The notes under the pieces were generated by a model, which did not search any database, was not told the origin of the DNA, and saw only the letters and a list, made by a program, of their open reading frames with translations. Position numbers and translations under genes: made by a program. A DNA stretch of 64,000 bases from Gluconobacter albidus. Its GTDB lineage: Bacteria; Pseudomonadota; Alphaproteobacteria; Acetobacterales; Acetobacteraceae. Shown here one piece after another: positions 27,228 through 35,496 of the stretch. The DNA lies in NCBI RefSeq assembly GCF_002723915.1, contig NZ_BEWL01000006.1, positions 1 to 64,000 on the forward strand. The letters are read 5' to 3'. The number at the start of each line of letters is the position of its first letter. Position 1 is the stretch's first letter.

Positions 27228-27917
27228 CTACAGCAACCCTCCCTGACGCATGCTGGAGGGGGGCCCCTCGCCTGTGATGAGCACATCATGAAGTGTGATG
27301 GACAGGGGGCGCATTGCGAAATCCAGCTGTCGGGCCGCCTGTGACAGATCTGCGGGACGCTCTGTAGGACGGACGTAGAATCCTATCAGCGCCGTGGCGT
27401 GCAATGCGAGCGCCCGGATGGCGATGGCGCGGTTGCGTTCTGTCGGCGTGTCGGCATCGGGCGCGGTCTCATCCGCCAGAAGCCGGTTGCGGTTGTCGAG
27501 ATACAGCAGCCGGAGCTGTCCTGATATACCGCCTTCAAGCGCCTGATCGAGATAGGTCACGAGCTGATCCCAGTTGCCGAGCGTTGGGCGTTCGCGCTGT
27601 TCCGAGGAGGCCAGCCGTTCAGCCGCAACGCCTGGAAGACGCAGGACGCGGATGGCGTCGTCTTTCAGGCCTGCGGCCCGCAGGGCCTGTGTCGGAGCAC
27701 GAAAGACCTCGACCAGACTGCCGAAATGTCCGATCAGGCCTTTGGCGAGCGGTTTTGTGTCCTTGCGCGGGACCCCCGCGAAAAGAAGCATTTCCAGAAT
27801 TTCGTAATCGGCCAGCGTACTCGCCCCGGTGTTCAGCACGCGGGCGCGCATTCTGGCTCGGTGCCCCTGTGGACCGGTGCCGCGTGTCAGGTCGATGCGG
27901 GGATAGGTGTTGGCCAT
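27228..27917 (-). CDS. RadC-like protein lacking the JAMM metal site
   Basis: The 229-aa protein keeps the RadC frame: an N-terminal RARMRARVLNTGASTLADYEILEMLLF and a C-terminal half with LRLLYLDNRNRLLADE and NRAIAIRALALHATALIGF. Where the active paralogue has HNHPSGD this one has YVRPTERPADLS, so the metal-binding His and Asp are gone. It is therefore probably a non-catalytic partner or structural paralogue of the gene that follows 1 nt later. Its start is 27 bp from the divergent helicase start. Confidence 0.83.
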   Translation of the reverse strand: MANTYPRIDLTRGTGPQGHRARMRARVLNTGASTLADYEILEMLLFAGVPRKDTKPLAKGLIGHFGSLVEVFRAPTQALRAAGLKDDAIRVLRLPGVAAERLASSEQRERPTLGNWDQLVTYLDQALEGGISGQLRLLYLDNRNRLLADETAPDADTPTERNRAIAIRALALHATALIGFYVRPTERPADLSQAARQLDFAMRPLSITLHDVLITGEGPPSSMRQGGLL

Positions 27918-27944
27918 GACGGTATCTCACTCTATATCGGGAGG

Positions 27945-30179
27945 GTGCCGCAAGACCTCTCTTTCCCCCCGCCCGCCTCGACGCCCGAGTATCTCTCACG
28001 CCTCAACCCGGAGCAGAGACGCGCCATCGAGACGACTGAAGGCCCGCTCCTCATTCTGGCTGGTGCGGGAACGGGGAAGACGCGCGTCCTGACAACGCGC
28101 TTTGCGCATATTCTCCTGACCGGACGCGCCTATCCGAGCCAGATTCTGGCCGTGACCTTCACGAACAAGGCCGCACGTGAAATGCGTGAGCGTGTCAGCG
28201 CGATTTTGGGAGAACATGCGGAAGGGCTGTGGCTGGGAACGTTTCACGCGATCTGTGCACGGATGCTGCGGCGGCATGCGGAATATGTCGGGCTGACCAG
28301 CAGCTTCAATATCCTCGACACAGACGATCAGATCCGCCTGCTCAAGCAGATCATGGAGCCCTGGAAGGTTGACACCAAGCGTTGGCCCCCGAACCAGCTC
28401 ATGGGGATCATCCAGCGCTGGAAGGATCGCGGACTGACGCCGGACCGGGTGACGCCGGCGGAGGATTCCGATTTTGCGAATGGACATGCGCTGGCGATCT
28501 ACCGCGCGTATCAGGAGCGGCTGATTGCTCTGAACACATGCGATTTCGGCGATCTGATGCTGCACATGACGGAGATCCTGCGAAACCAGCCGAATGTGCT
28601 GGCGCAGTATCATCGGAGTTTCCGCTACATTCTCGTGGATGAGTATCAGGATACCAATACGGTTCAATATCTGTGGCTGCGTCTTCTGGCGAAGCGTGAG
28701 AATGGACCGTCCAACATTGCCTGCGTGGGGGATGATGATCAGTCCATCTATTCTTGGCGCGGGGCGGAAGTTGAGAATATCCTCCGGTTCGAAAAAGATT
28801 TTCCGGGTGCTGAGGTCGTGCGTCTGGAGCGCAATTATCGCTCGACGGCACAGATCCTCGCTGCCGCTGCCGGGCTGATTGCGCATAACGAGGGACGGCT
28901 GGGCAAGACGCTTCGACCTGGGCGTGAGGATGCAGACGGCGAGAAGGTTCAGATCATCGGCGTTCGTGATTCGGACGAGGAAGCCCGAATCGTGAGCGGC
29001 GCCATTGAGCGCCTGCGCGGAGACGGGCATCCGCTTTCGGAAATCGCCATCCTGATGCGGGCCGGATTTCAGACACGACCGTTTGAAGAGCGGCTGATGC
29101 TGATCGGTATTCCGTATCGCGTCGTGGGCGGCTTGCGCTTTTACGAGCGCGCCGAAATCCGGGACTGTCTGGCCTATCTGCGCGTTCTTTCTCAGCCTGC
29201 GGATGATCTGGCGTTCGAGCGGATCATCAATGTTCCCAAACGTGGGGTAGGCGCCGTGGCTGTGCAGAAGCTGCATGCCCAGGCGCGCGCTCTTCCGGGG
29301 CCTCTGAGCGCGGCTGTCAACTGGCAGCTTCAGGAAGGCCTGCTCAAGGGCAAGTCGAAGGAGGCGTTGAACGGGTTGATGGAGGCGTTTCATCGCGCCA
29401 AGGCAACGCTTGAGACCGAAGGCCACGTCGTTGCGGCCGAGCAGCTTCTTGAAGACAGCGGTTATCTTCAGATGTGGCGAGACGACCGCTCCGTCGAGGC
29501 GCCAGGACGTCTGGACAACATTCGTGAACTTCTGCGCGCGATTGGCGAATTCGGAACGCTTCAGGGTTTTCTGGAGCATGTCGCACTCGTCATGGATACC
29601 GAAAGCGAGACGTCCGATGACAAGGTCAGCCTCATGACGCTGCACGGCGCCAAGGGGCTGGAGTTTGACACGGTGTTCCTGCCGGGCTGGGAGGAAGGCG
29701 TGTTCCCGTCCCAGCGTTCGCTTGACGAAGGTGGAAACCGGGCGCTGGAGGAAGAGCGCCGGCTCGCTTATGTCGGGCTGACGCGGGCGCGGCGTCGGGC
29801 CATCGTGCTGCATGCAGCCAGCCGACGGATCTATGCGAACTGGCAGTCCTCGATGCCGAGCCGTTTTATTGAGGAAATTCCGTCCGAGTATGTCCAGATG
29901 AATGGACAGGCCTTTGAGACGCGGCGTCAGGCTGCGACGGCACCGTCCATGTTCGCCTCCGGCCCACTGACCAGCACCCGTCCGTCCGGGTTTCGCGCTC
30001 CGCGTCCGAAGCTTCATGACGTGAAGCCGGAACCGACTGTTGCCATTGGAGCGACGGTTTTTCATCACAGGTTCGGCGAAGGCACGGTTATCGGTGCCGA
30101 CGGACCGCAGTTGCACATCAATTTTGAAAACGGTGGCGTCAAGCGCGTCATGTCGAACTTTGTGGAGATCAGATCGTGA
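27945..30179 (+). CDS. uvrD: DNA helicase II, UvrD/PcrA type
   Basis: The 744-aa superfamily 1A helicase acts in mismatch and nucleotide excision repair. Motif Q/I is RLNPEQRRAIE then GAGTGKT. Motif Ia is TFTNKAAREMRERV, motif II DEYQDTN, motif III GDDDQSIYSWRGA, motif IV LERNYRS, motif V MTLHGAKGLEFD and motif VI EERRLAYVGLTRA. The C-terminus ends in a small domain (FGEGTVIGADG). The GTG at 27945 is the only start codon close before the conserved N-terminus, though GGGAGG directly abuts it. Its TGA overlaps prmA. Confidence 0.93.
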   Translation: MPQDLSFPPPASTPEYLSRLNPEQRRAIETTEGPLLILAGAGTGKTRVLTTRFAHILLTGRAYPSQILAVTFTNKAAREMRERVSAILGEHAEGLWLGTFHAICARMLRRHAEYVGLTSSFNILDTDDQIRLLKQIMEPWKVDTKRWPPNQLMGIIQRWKDRGLTPDRVTPAEDSDFANGHALAIYRAYQERLIALNTCDFGDLMLHMTEILRNQPNVLAQYHRSFRYILVDEYQDTNTVQYLWLRLLAKRENGPSNIACVGDDDQSIYSWRGAEVENILRFEKDFPGAEVVRLERNYRSTAQILAAAAGLIAHNEGRLGKTLRPGREDADGEKVQIIGVRDSDEEARIVSGAIERLRGDGHPLSEIAILMRAGFQTRPFEERLMLIGIPYRVVGGLRFYERAEIRDCLAYLRVLSQPADDLAFERIINVPKRGVGAVAVQKLHAQARALPGPLSAAVNWQLQEGLLKGKSKEALNGLMEAFHRAKATLETEGHVVAAEQLLEDSGYLQMWRDDRSVEAPGRLDNIRELLRAIGEFGTLQGFLEHVALVMDTESETSDDKVSLMTLHGAKGLEFDTVFLPGWEEGVFPSQRSLDEGGNRALEEERRLAYVGLTRARRRAIVLHAASRRIYANWQSSMPSRFIEEIPSEYVQMNGQAFETRRQAATAPSMFASGPLTSTRPSGFRAPRPKLHDVKPEPTVAIGATVFHHRFGEGTVIGADGPQLHINFENGGVKRVMSNFVEIRS

Positions 30180-31084
30180 TGGCACCCCGCAGCATTGGCC
30201 GTCGCCATGCCAGTGCGCTCGAAACCCTGTCCATCACGGTTGAAGAGCCTTTCGTTCCCCTGTTCGAGCAGGCCCTGATGTGTGCCTGCGAAACGGTGGG
30301 TATTTTCGAAGCCGACGACGCGCAGAAATACTGGCGCGTGGAAGGCGTGAAGGACACGGGCTTCAAGGAAGACGAGCTCGAAAATGCCCTGGCGGTCGCG
30401 CGGATTCTTACTGGCTGTGAGGCGGAGCTTGAACGCACTCCGACCGAATCTGAAGGCTGGCTGGCCCGGACTTACGAATCCTTCCCGCAGCAGAATGTCG
30501 GCAAGCGCTTTGCCATTCGCGGCACCCACCTGCATGGTGCGCCCGATCAGTCCCGTCTGACGATTACGCTGGATGCCGGAATTGCCTTCGGTTCAGGCGA
30601 GCACGGTTCCACACGCGGCTGTTTGCGGGCGCTGGAAATGGTCGCGTATCGCAAGCCGCAGCGTATTCTGGACATGGGCTGTGGGTCCGGCATTCTGGCG
30701 ATGGCAGCGGCGAAATTGCTGCACCGCCCCGTTCTGGCCGTTGATATCGAGCCCTGGTCCGTGCGGACGGCAAAGCTCAATGCGCGGCTGAATGGTCAGG
30801 GCAATCTGCTGGACTGCCGTTTCGGCAATGGCTGGCAGACCGAGGCCGTGCGCGCCAAGGCGCCGTATGATCTGGTCTTCGCAAATATTCTGGCCCGTCC
30901 GTTGTGCCGGATGGCGCAGTCTCTGGCGCTGAACCTTGCGCCGAATGGAACGGCCATTCTGGCTGGGCTGCTTTACAGTCAGGCACGTATGGTTCTGGTG
31001 GCGCATCAGCGTCAGGGTCTTGTGCTGGAGCGTATTTTGCGTGAGGGCGACTGGGCCACGCTGATCCTGCGCCGCCGCGGGTGA
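30179..31084 (+). CDS. prmA: Ribosomal protein L11 methyltransferase
   Basis: The 301-aa PrmA methylates ribosomal protein L11 using S-adenosylmethionine. A poorly conserved N-terminal substrate domain leads into the class I methyltransferase fold: ITLDAGIAFGSGEHGSTRG, ILDMGCGSGILAMAAAKL, LAVDIEPWSV and the catalytic-loop VFANILARPL, which matches the expected N-I/P-like motif. The ATG at 30179 overlaps the uvrD stop by 1 nt (TGATG). Its own stop overlaps the next gene the same way. Confidence 0.93.
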   Translation: MAPRSIGRRHASALETLSITVEEPFVPLFEQALMCACETVGIFEADDAQKYWRVEGVKDTGFKEDELENALAVARILTGCEAELERTPTESEGWLARTYESFPQQNVGKRFAIRGTHLHGAPDQSRLTITLDAGIAFGSGEHGSTRGCLRALEMVAYRKPQRILDMGCGSGILAMAAAKLLHRPVLAVDIEPWSVRTAKLNARLNGQGNLLDCRFGNGWQTEAVRAKAPYDLVFANILARPLCRMAQSLALNLAPNGTAILAGLLYSQARMVLVAHQRQGLVLERILREGDWATLILRRRG

Positions 31085-31629
31085 TGGGAACGCCGGGAAT
31101 GCTGCCCCTGATTCGCAAGGCCAGCGCTGATGATCTTCCGGCCATCCTGCGTATCACCAATGACGCCATTGAAAACACCGACGCCCTCTGGATCACGACG
31201 CCCTTTACGCTGGAGCAGCGGCGTCAGTGGTTTGAAGGCAGGCTGGCGCAGGGCTACCCCGTGCTTGTCGCCATCAATCCGGCTGGTGCGATTGCCGGAT
31301 ATGGTTCTTACGGGTCTTTCAGATCCTATGAAGGCTATGCCCGCACGGTTGAGCACTCGGTGTATGTGTCCCCCGCTCAACAGCGCCGGGGCATTGGCCG
31401 TCATCTTTTGAAAGCTCTGATCGACCACGCAAAAGACGCGGGCTTTCACGTCATGGTGGCCGGAATTACGGCTGACAACACCGCTTCCGTCGCAATGCAC
31501 CGTGAGTTTGGTTTCCGGAACTGTGGCACGCTCCCTCAGGTCGGTCGCAAGCGTGACCGCTGGCTGGATCTGTTATTCATGACACTCTGCCTCGACGATA
31601 TGTCTTCTGTGGAAAAGGACTTTTCATGA
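31084..31629 (+). CDS. GNAT acetyltransferase, phosphinothricin-acetyltransferase-like
   Basis: The 181-aa protein has a complete GNAT fold. It starts IRKASADDLPAILRI and carries the acetyl-CoA loop SPAQQRRGIGRHLL. The later GITADNTASVAMHREFGF and GRKRDRWLDLLFM are typical of the Pat/Bar/YncA group, which acetylates small amines such as methionine sulfoximine-like compounds. The exact substrate is unknown. It overlaps prmA by 1 nt and the aminopeptidase by 4 nt. Confidence 0.88.
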   Translation: MGTPGMLPLIRKASADDLPAILRITNDAIENTDALWITTPFTLEQRRQWFEGRLAQGYPVLVAINPAGAIAGYGSYGSFRSYEGYARTVEHSVYVSPAQQRRGIGRHLLKALIDHAKDAGFHVMVAGITADNTASVAMHREFGFRNCGTLPQVGRKRDRWLDLLFMTLCLDDMSSVEKDFS

Positions 31630-33407
31630 CCCTGTCCTCCATCCCGCTCAACGCGCGCCCTGCCCTCGTTCGCACAGCCTGTAAACCGCTGGGTGTTGAC
31701 GGTTTCATCATTCCGCGTGGTGACGAATATCTGGGCGAATATGTCGCCCCCTGTGCCGAACGGCTGGCCTGGCTGACGGGCTTTACGGGGAGTGCCGGTC
31801 TTGCCGCGATTCTGCCTGTTGTGGCCGCAGTGTTTTCTGACGGGCGTTACACGGTGCAACTGGAAGAGCAGGTTCCACATGATCTGTGGGAGCGTCGGCA
31901 TGTCGCGCTTGAGCCGATTGGCGACTGGCTGGCCGAGCATGCAAAAGGGCTGAAGGTTGGCTATGACCCGCGTCTGGTCAGTCAGTCCATGCTGGCCTCA
32001 TGGCAGACATCGGGTGTTGAACTCGTTCCGCTGTCACAAAATCCCATCGACCAAGCCTGGACAGATCGTCCTGCTGCTCCGGCCAGTCAGGTTATACCGC
32101 AACCCCTGGAATTTTCAGGGGAAAGCAGTGCGGACAAGCGTCTGCGTCTTGGGCAGATCCTAAGTAGGGCCGGACATGACGCGGTCATTATTGCCGATTG
32201 CACGTCGCTGGCATGGCTGCTGAATATTCGTGGCAGCGATGTTCCTCTCACGCCTGTCGCGCAGGGTTATGCGATCCTGCATGCGGATGGAAGCGCCGAG
32301 TGGTTTGTTTCATCGGAGCGCCTGTCGGCGGGTGTCAGGGATATCTGTGGGTCGGGTGTGACAGTCTATACCCCCGCGGAACTGGCGCAGCGTCTTGGGG
32401 CGCTTAGTGGCAGAACGGTGCGCGTGGATCCCGTCTCGACGGCTGTGTGGTTCGATACTACGCTTCAGGCGGCCGGAGCGACGGTCGTGGATGGAACGGA
32501 TCCGTGCACGCTTCCGAAGGCGATCAAGAATAGTACTGAACAGGAAGGTGCACGGCAGGCTCATGCCCATGACGGTGTGGCGATGGCCCGGTTCCTGTAT
32601 TCCCTGACGGTATCGGGGATGGGCCAGTACGAGACGGATCTCGTCTCGCGGCTGGATAGCCTGCGGGCCCGCTCCAGTGACTATCGGGAACAGAGCTTCG
32701 ATGCCATTTCCGCAGTTGGACCGAATGGTGCTTTCCCGCATTATCGCGCGCAGGTTGGTCATGACCGGGTTCTGGAAGCCGGAAGTGTTTATCTGATCGA
32801 CAGCGGTGGCCAGTACCCGTTCGGTACGACCGATATCACCCGCACGCTCTGGGTGGGGGATCAGGAACCGCCGTCCAATGTCCGTGAGGCGTTCACGCGT
32901 GTTCTGAAGGGCAATATCGCCCTCTCCCGCATCCGTTTTCCGCCTGGCACGACCGGTCATCGTCTGGATGTCTTGGCACGGGCTGCCCTGTGGCAGGTGG
33001 GCATGGATTACGATCATGGGACCGGACACGGAATCGGAAGCTATCTGTCCGTTCATGAGGGCCCGCAGAACATTTCTCCTGCGCCGCGTCCTGTTGCGCT
33101 TGAAGCAGGCATGATCGTTTCTAACGAGCCGGGGTATTACGAGCCAGGGCAATACGGCATCCGGATCGAGAACCTGATGCTGGTGCGTCCGTCTTCGTTC
33201 AGGGGCAGCAAGGGCGCGTTTCTGGAGTTCGAGATCCTCAGCTATACGCCGATTGATCGCAGATTGATTGATGTGGCGCTTTTGAATGATGCCGAACTGA
33301 ACTGGCTGAACGCCTATCATGCGGAGGTCCAGATGCGGGTCTCCCCGCATGTCGAGCCAGAGGTTGCAGAGTGGCTCGTGGAGGTTTGCAAACCGCTTCT
33401 CCGATAA
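31626..33407 (+). CDS. pepP: Xaa-Pro aminopeptidase P (M24B family)
   Basis: The 593-aa protein has two creatinase-like N-terminal domains and a C-terminal pita-bread metallopeptidase domain. Metal ligands are visible: Asp in YLIDSGG and TTDITRT, His in GTGHGIGSYLSVHEG, Glu in SNEPGYY and in RIENLMLV. The length matches the long, eukaryote-like aminopeptidase P group rather than the 440-aa E. coli PepP. It removes N-terminal residues before proline. ATGA overlap couples it to the acetyltransferase gene, closing the uvrD-prmA-GNAT-pepP run. Confidence 0.92.
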   Translation: MTLSSIPLNARPALVRTACKPLGVDGFIIPRGDEYLGEYVAPCAERLAWLTGFTGSAGLAAILPVVAAVFSDGRYTVQLEEQVPHDLWERRHVALEPIGDWLAEHAKGLKVGYDPRLVSQSMLASWQTSGVELVPLSQNPIDQAWTDRPAAPASQVIPQPLEFSGESSADKRLRLGQILSRAGHDAVIIADCTSLAWLLNIRGSDVPLTPVAQGYAILHADGSAEWFVSSERLSAGVRDICGSGVTVYTPAELAQRLGALSGRTVRVDPVSTAVWFDTTLQAAGATVVDGTDPCTLPKAIKNSTEQEGARQAHAHDGVAMARFLYSLTVSGMGQYETDLVSRLDSLRARSSDYREQSFDAISAVGPNGAFPHYRAQVGHDRVLEAGSVYLIDSGGQYPFGTTDITRTLWVGDQEPPSNVREAFTRVLKGNIALSRIRFPPGTTGHRLDVLARAALWQVGMDYDHGTGHGIGSYLSVHEGPQNISPAPRPVALEAGMIVSNEPGYYEPGQYGIRIENLMLVRPSSFRGSKGAFLEFEILSYTPIDRRLIDVALLNDAELNWLNAYHAEVQMRVSPHVEPEVAEWLVEVCKPLLR

Positions 33408-33456
33408 AGTTGCAGGTATAACTGTTTTTTTACTTTTCCCGGTCATAAGCAGAAAA

Positions 33457-34293
33457 ATGATCGGGAAAGTTCGCCTCCTTGCCGCGGCCGTGACGCTCTC
33501 CGGGGTGCCGGTTGCGCAGGCCTATGATGCTGCGTCCATCTGTAAGGCGGCGGTGCAGGCCGCCGAACAGCAGACTGGTATTCCGTCTCGTCTTCTCGAC
33601 GCCATCAGCCGGGTGGAGAGCGGACGGCGGGACCCGAACGGTTCGGCGACTGTCGCCTGGCCCTGGACCGTGAATGCGGCCGGAAAAGGTTATTTCTACG
33701 AAAGCAAGGACGAAGCCATTGCAGCAGTGCGGGATTTCCAGGCGCACGGCATCGTCTCGATTGATGTGGGCTGTATGCAGATCAACCTGCATCATCATCC
33801 GGACGCTTTTTTCTCGCTCGAAGATGCTTTTGACCCGTTCAGCAATGCCCGTTACGGCGCCCGTTTTCTGTCCGGACTGCACAATCAGCTTCAGGGTTGG
33901 CCGGCAGCGACGGCTGCCTATCATTCCCTTACCCCGGCTCTTGGTGCGGATTATGCCCGTCATGTGCTGGCCATCTGGAACGGACAACCCGACAGCTACC
34001 GGCCCCCAGACTTTCTGCCACAGGTCGTGATGACGGCGTCAGGCCTTCAGGCCATGCTTCCAACTGCCAGACCTGCTCCTTATTTTGCGTTGAACAGGCA
34101 ATCCGGATTTTCCGAACGTCCGACGCCGCGTATGGAAGCCATGCCGTCTGTTCACATGGTGTCTTATGCCCCCCCGCCTCGCATCATCCATCATGCAGTC
34201 GGGCAGGCTGGAAGCACTGTGCCCATGCGTGGTGGACGGGATCTTGCCTCCTATCGCGCCATGCCGGTTCGTCTGGCATGGCGACAACGCTGA
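33457..34293 (+). CDS. Lytic transglycosylase, SLT domain
   Basis: The 278-aa protein has a signal peptide ending AQA (about residue 22). The SLT fold follows: AEQQTGIPSRLLDAISRVES with the catalytic Glu, then DVGCMQINLHHHPDAF and NARYGARFLSGL, and YHSLTPALGADYARHV. It cleaves peptidoglycan strands in the periplasm. A WPWTVN segment (residues about 68-73) is a common feature of this subgroup, seen also near conjugation and flagellar genes, none of which occur here. The C-terminal 90 residues are low-complexity. Its stop directly abuts the stop of the convergent lipoprotein gene (TGATCA). Confidence 0.87.
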   Translation: MIGKVRLLAAAVTLSGVPVAQAYDAASICKAAVQAAEQQTGIPSRLLDAISRVESGRRDPNGSATVAWPWTVNAAGKGYFYESKDEAIAAVRDFQAHGIVSIDVGCMQINLHHHPDAFFSLEDAFDPFSNARYGARFLSGLHNQLQGWPAATAAYHSLTPALGADYARHVLAIWNGQPDSYRPPDFLPQVVMTASGLQAMLPTARPAPYFALNRQSGFSERPTPRMEAMPSVHMVSYAPPPRIIHHAVGQAGSTVPMRGGRDLASYRAMPVRLAWRQR

Positions 34294-34443
34294 TCAGTAT
34301 CCGGACCAGCCAGCACCTGCTCCAGCATAGGCTCCATGCGACGACGCATGATGGTGGGTGACGGAAATTCCCCCATCATCGGGGTGGTGAACGCAGGCCG
34401 ACAGTCCCAGAAAAAGCGTTACGATCAACATGCGAAAAATCAT
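34294..34443 (-). CDS. Small His-rich lipoprotein
   Basis: The 49-aa product starts MIFRMLIVTLFLGLSAC with lipobox LSAC (Cys17). The mature part is only about 33 residues and rich in His, Gly and Ala (VHHPDD, THHHASSHG, AYAGAGAG). No family is recognised. Histidine clusters could bind metal, but this is speculation. The ATG at 34443 is preferred over upstream frame starts because it begins the signal peptide. It converges exactly on the transglycosylase stop. Confidence 0.6.
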   Translation of the reverse strand: MIFRMLIVTLFLGLSACVHHPDDGGISVTHHHASSHGAYAGAGAGWSGY

Positions 34444-34531
34444 GTGACGGCTCACCTTACACTTTGAAATTTTCTGCAGGAGAACCCGGACCAATCCGGT
34501 TCGTTTTGTACGTCATGACTGGAGAAAAATC

Positions 34532-34642
34532 ATGAAGTTCCTGCTTTTCCTGCTGATTGGCGCCATGGCGGCCCGGACGTGGTTCCGTATTCTGGCCAAC
34601 ACGTCTTCCCGCTCGACTCTGATCGGAAACAAAGGCGCGTGA
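34532..34642 (+). CDS. Putative 36-aa membrane protein
   Basis: A short frame encodes MKFLLFLLIGAMAARTWFR and 17 more residues. The first 14 residues are strongly hydrophobic, so it would be a single-pass membrane or secreted peptide. GGAG lies 8 nt before the ATG (34521-34524). No family is recognised. It stands alone between the His-rich lipoprotein gene and ruvX, on the opposite strand to both. Support is the ribosome-binding site and the composition only. Confidence 0.5.
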   Translation: MKFLLFLLIGAMAARTWFRILANTSSRSTLIGNKGA

Positions 34643-34656
34643 AGCGTCCCTCCTGA

Positions 34657-35139
34657 CTAGAAAATTTCCGGCACCTCAGGCCGTGACGCATCGAGCCAGC
34701 CCTGAAGCATATAGGCGGCGGCCATCTTGTCGACAACCTCGGCTCTGCGGCCGCGTGTCATGTCGGCATCCTGGATCAGAAAGCGGTTAACGGCGCTGGA
34801 AGACAGGCGTTCGTCCCACAGTCCCGCGGGAATCCCGAGCCGTTCTGACAAAGCCTGTGTCCAATCGGACGCCGCGCGTGCAGCGGGACCAAAAGATCCA
34901 TCCAATGAAAGTGGCAGCCCCACGACAAGAGCGCCAACGTCCTGTGCGAGCACGATTTTGGCAAGTTCCTGTGCATTTTCTCCCAGTTTTCTGCGCTTGA
35001 GGCCGATCAGGGGAGAGGCCAGCATGAGAGAAACATCCGTCAGGGCGACGCCGATGGTCTTTGATCCGGGGTCAAGCCCGAGGATGCGTTGACCGGATTG
35101 AACGAGATTACGGAGATCATGTGGATTGAACAGGGGCAT
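34657..35139 (-). CDS. ruvX: Putative pre-16S rRNA nuclease RuvX/YqgF
   Basis: The 160-aa protein has the RNase H-like YqgF fold: LGLDPGSKTIGVALTD with the first catalytic Asp, ALVVGLPLSLDGS, LWDERLSSSAVNRFL with Glu, and DKMAAAYMLQGWLD with the last Asp. YqgF matures the 5' end of 16S rRNA; it was earlier called a Holliday junction resolvase. Length is standard. It diverges from gatC with about 70 bp between the starts. Confidence 0.93.
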   Translation of the reverse strand: MPLFNPHDLRNLVQSGQRILGLDPGSKTIGVALTDVSLMLASPLIGLKRRKLGENAQELAKIVLAQDVGALVVGLPLSLDGSFGPAARAASDWTQALSERLGIPAGLWDERLSSSAVNRFLIQDADMTRGRRAEVVDKMAAAYMLQGWLDASRPEVPEIF

Positions 35140-35208
35140 AGCACGGCGTTATGATCCCCCTGAAGGCTGAAAAGCCACCATAAAATTTCCTCTTGTTCAG
35201 GAATATTC

Positions 35209-35496
35209 ATGTCGCTCGACGCGAAAACGGTTACGCGCATCGCCAGACTGGCGAGGATCGGTCTTAAGCCCGAAGAGGTTGAAACCCTTGGGCAGGATAT
35301 GGGCTCCATCATCGATTGGGTGGAACAGCTCAAGGAAGTGGATGTCACGGGCATTGATCCGATGATTGGCACGGGGCTGGCAAAACCCCGTCTGCGCGAA
35401 GACGCCGTCACGGATGGCGACTGCCGTGACAAGGTCCTCTCCAATGCTCCCGAACGGGAAGGTCCGTTCTTCACGGTACCGAAGGTGGTCGAATAA
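35209..35496 (+). CDS. gatC: Asp/Glu-tRNA amidotransferase subunit C
   Basis: The 95-aa GatC stabilises the GatA-GatB complex. It shows [17 protein letters not shown], the middle [19 protein letters not shown], and the C-terminal LRED and FFTVPKVVE. It is the first gene of gatCAB; the final base of its stop codon is the first base of the gatA ATG (TAATG). Confidence 0.96.
   Translation: MSLDAKTVTRIARLARIGLKPEEVETLGQDMGSIIDWVEQLKEVDVTGIDPMIGTGLAKPRLREDAVTDGDCRDKVLSNAPEREGPFFTVPKVVE

Noticed and set aside
27996-30185. 729-codon open frame on the minus strand across uvrD
   Set aside because: It mirrors the uvrD gene, whose helicase motifs are all intact; the antisense translation has no recognisable domain. 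GC-rich codons often leave such frames open.
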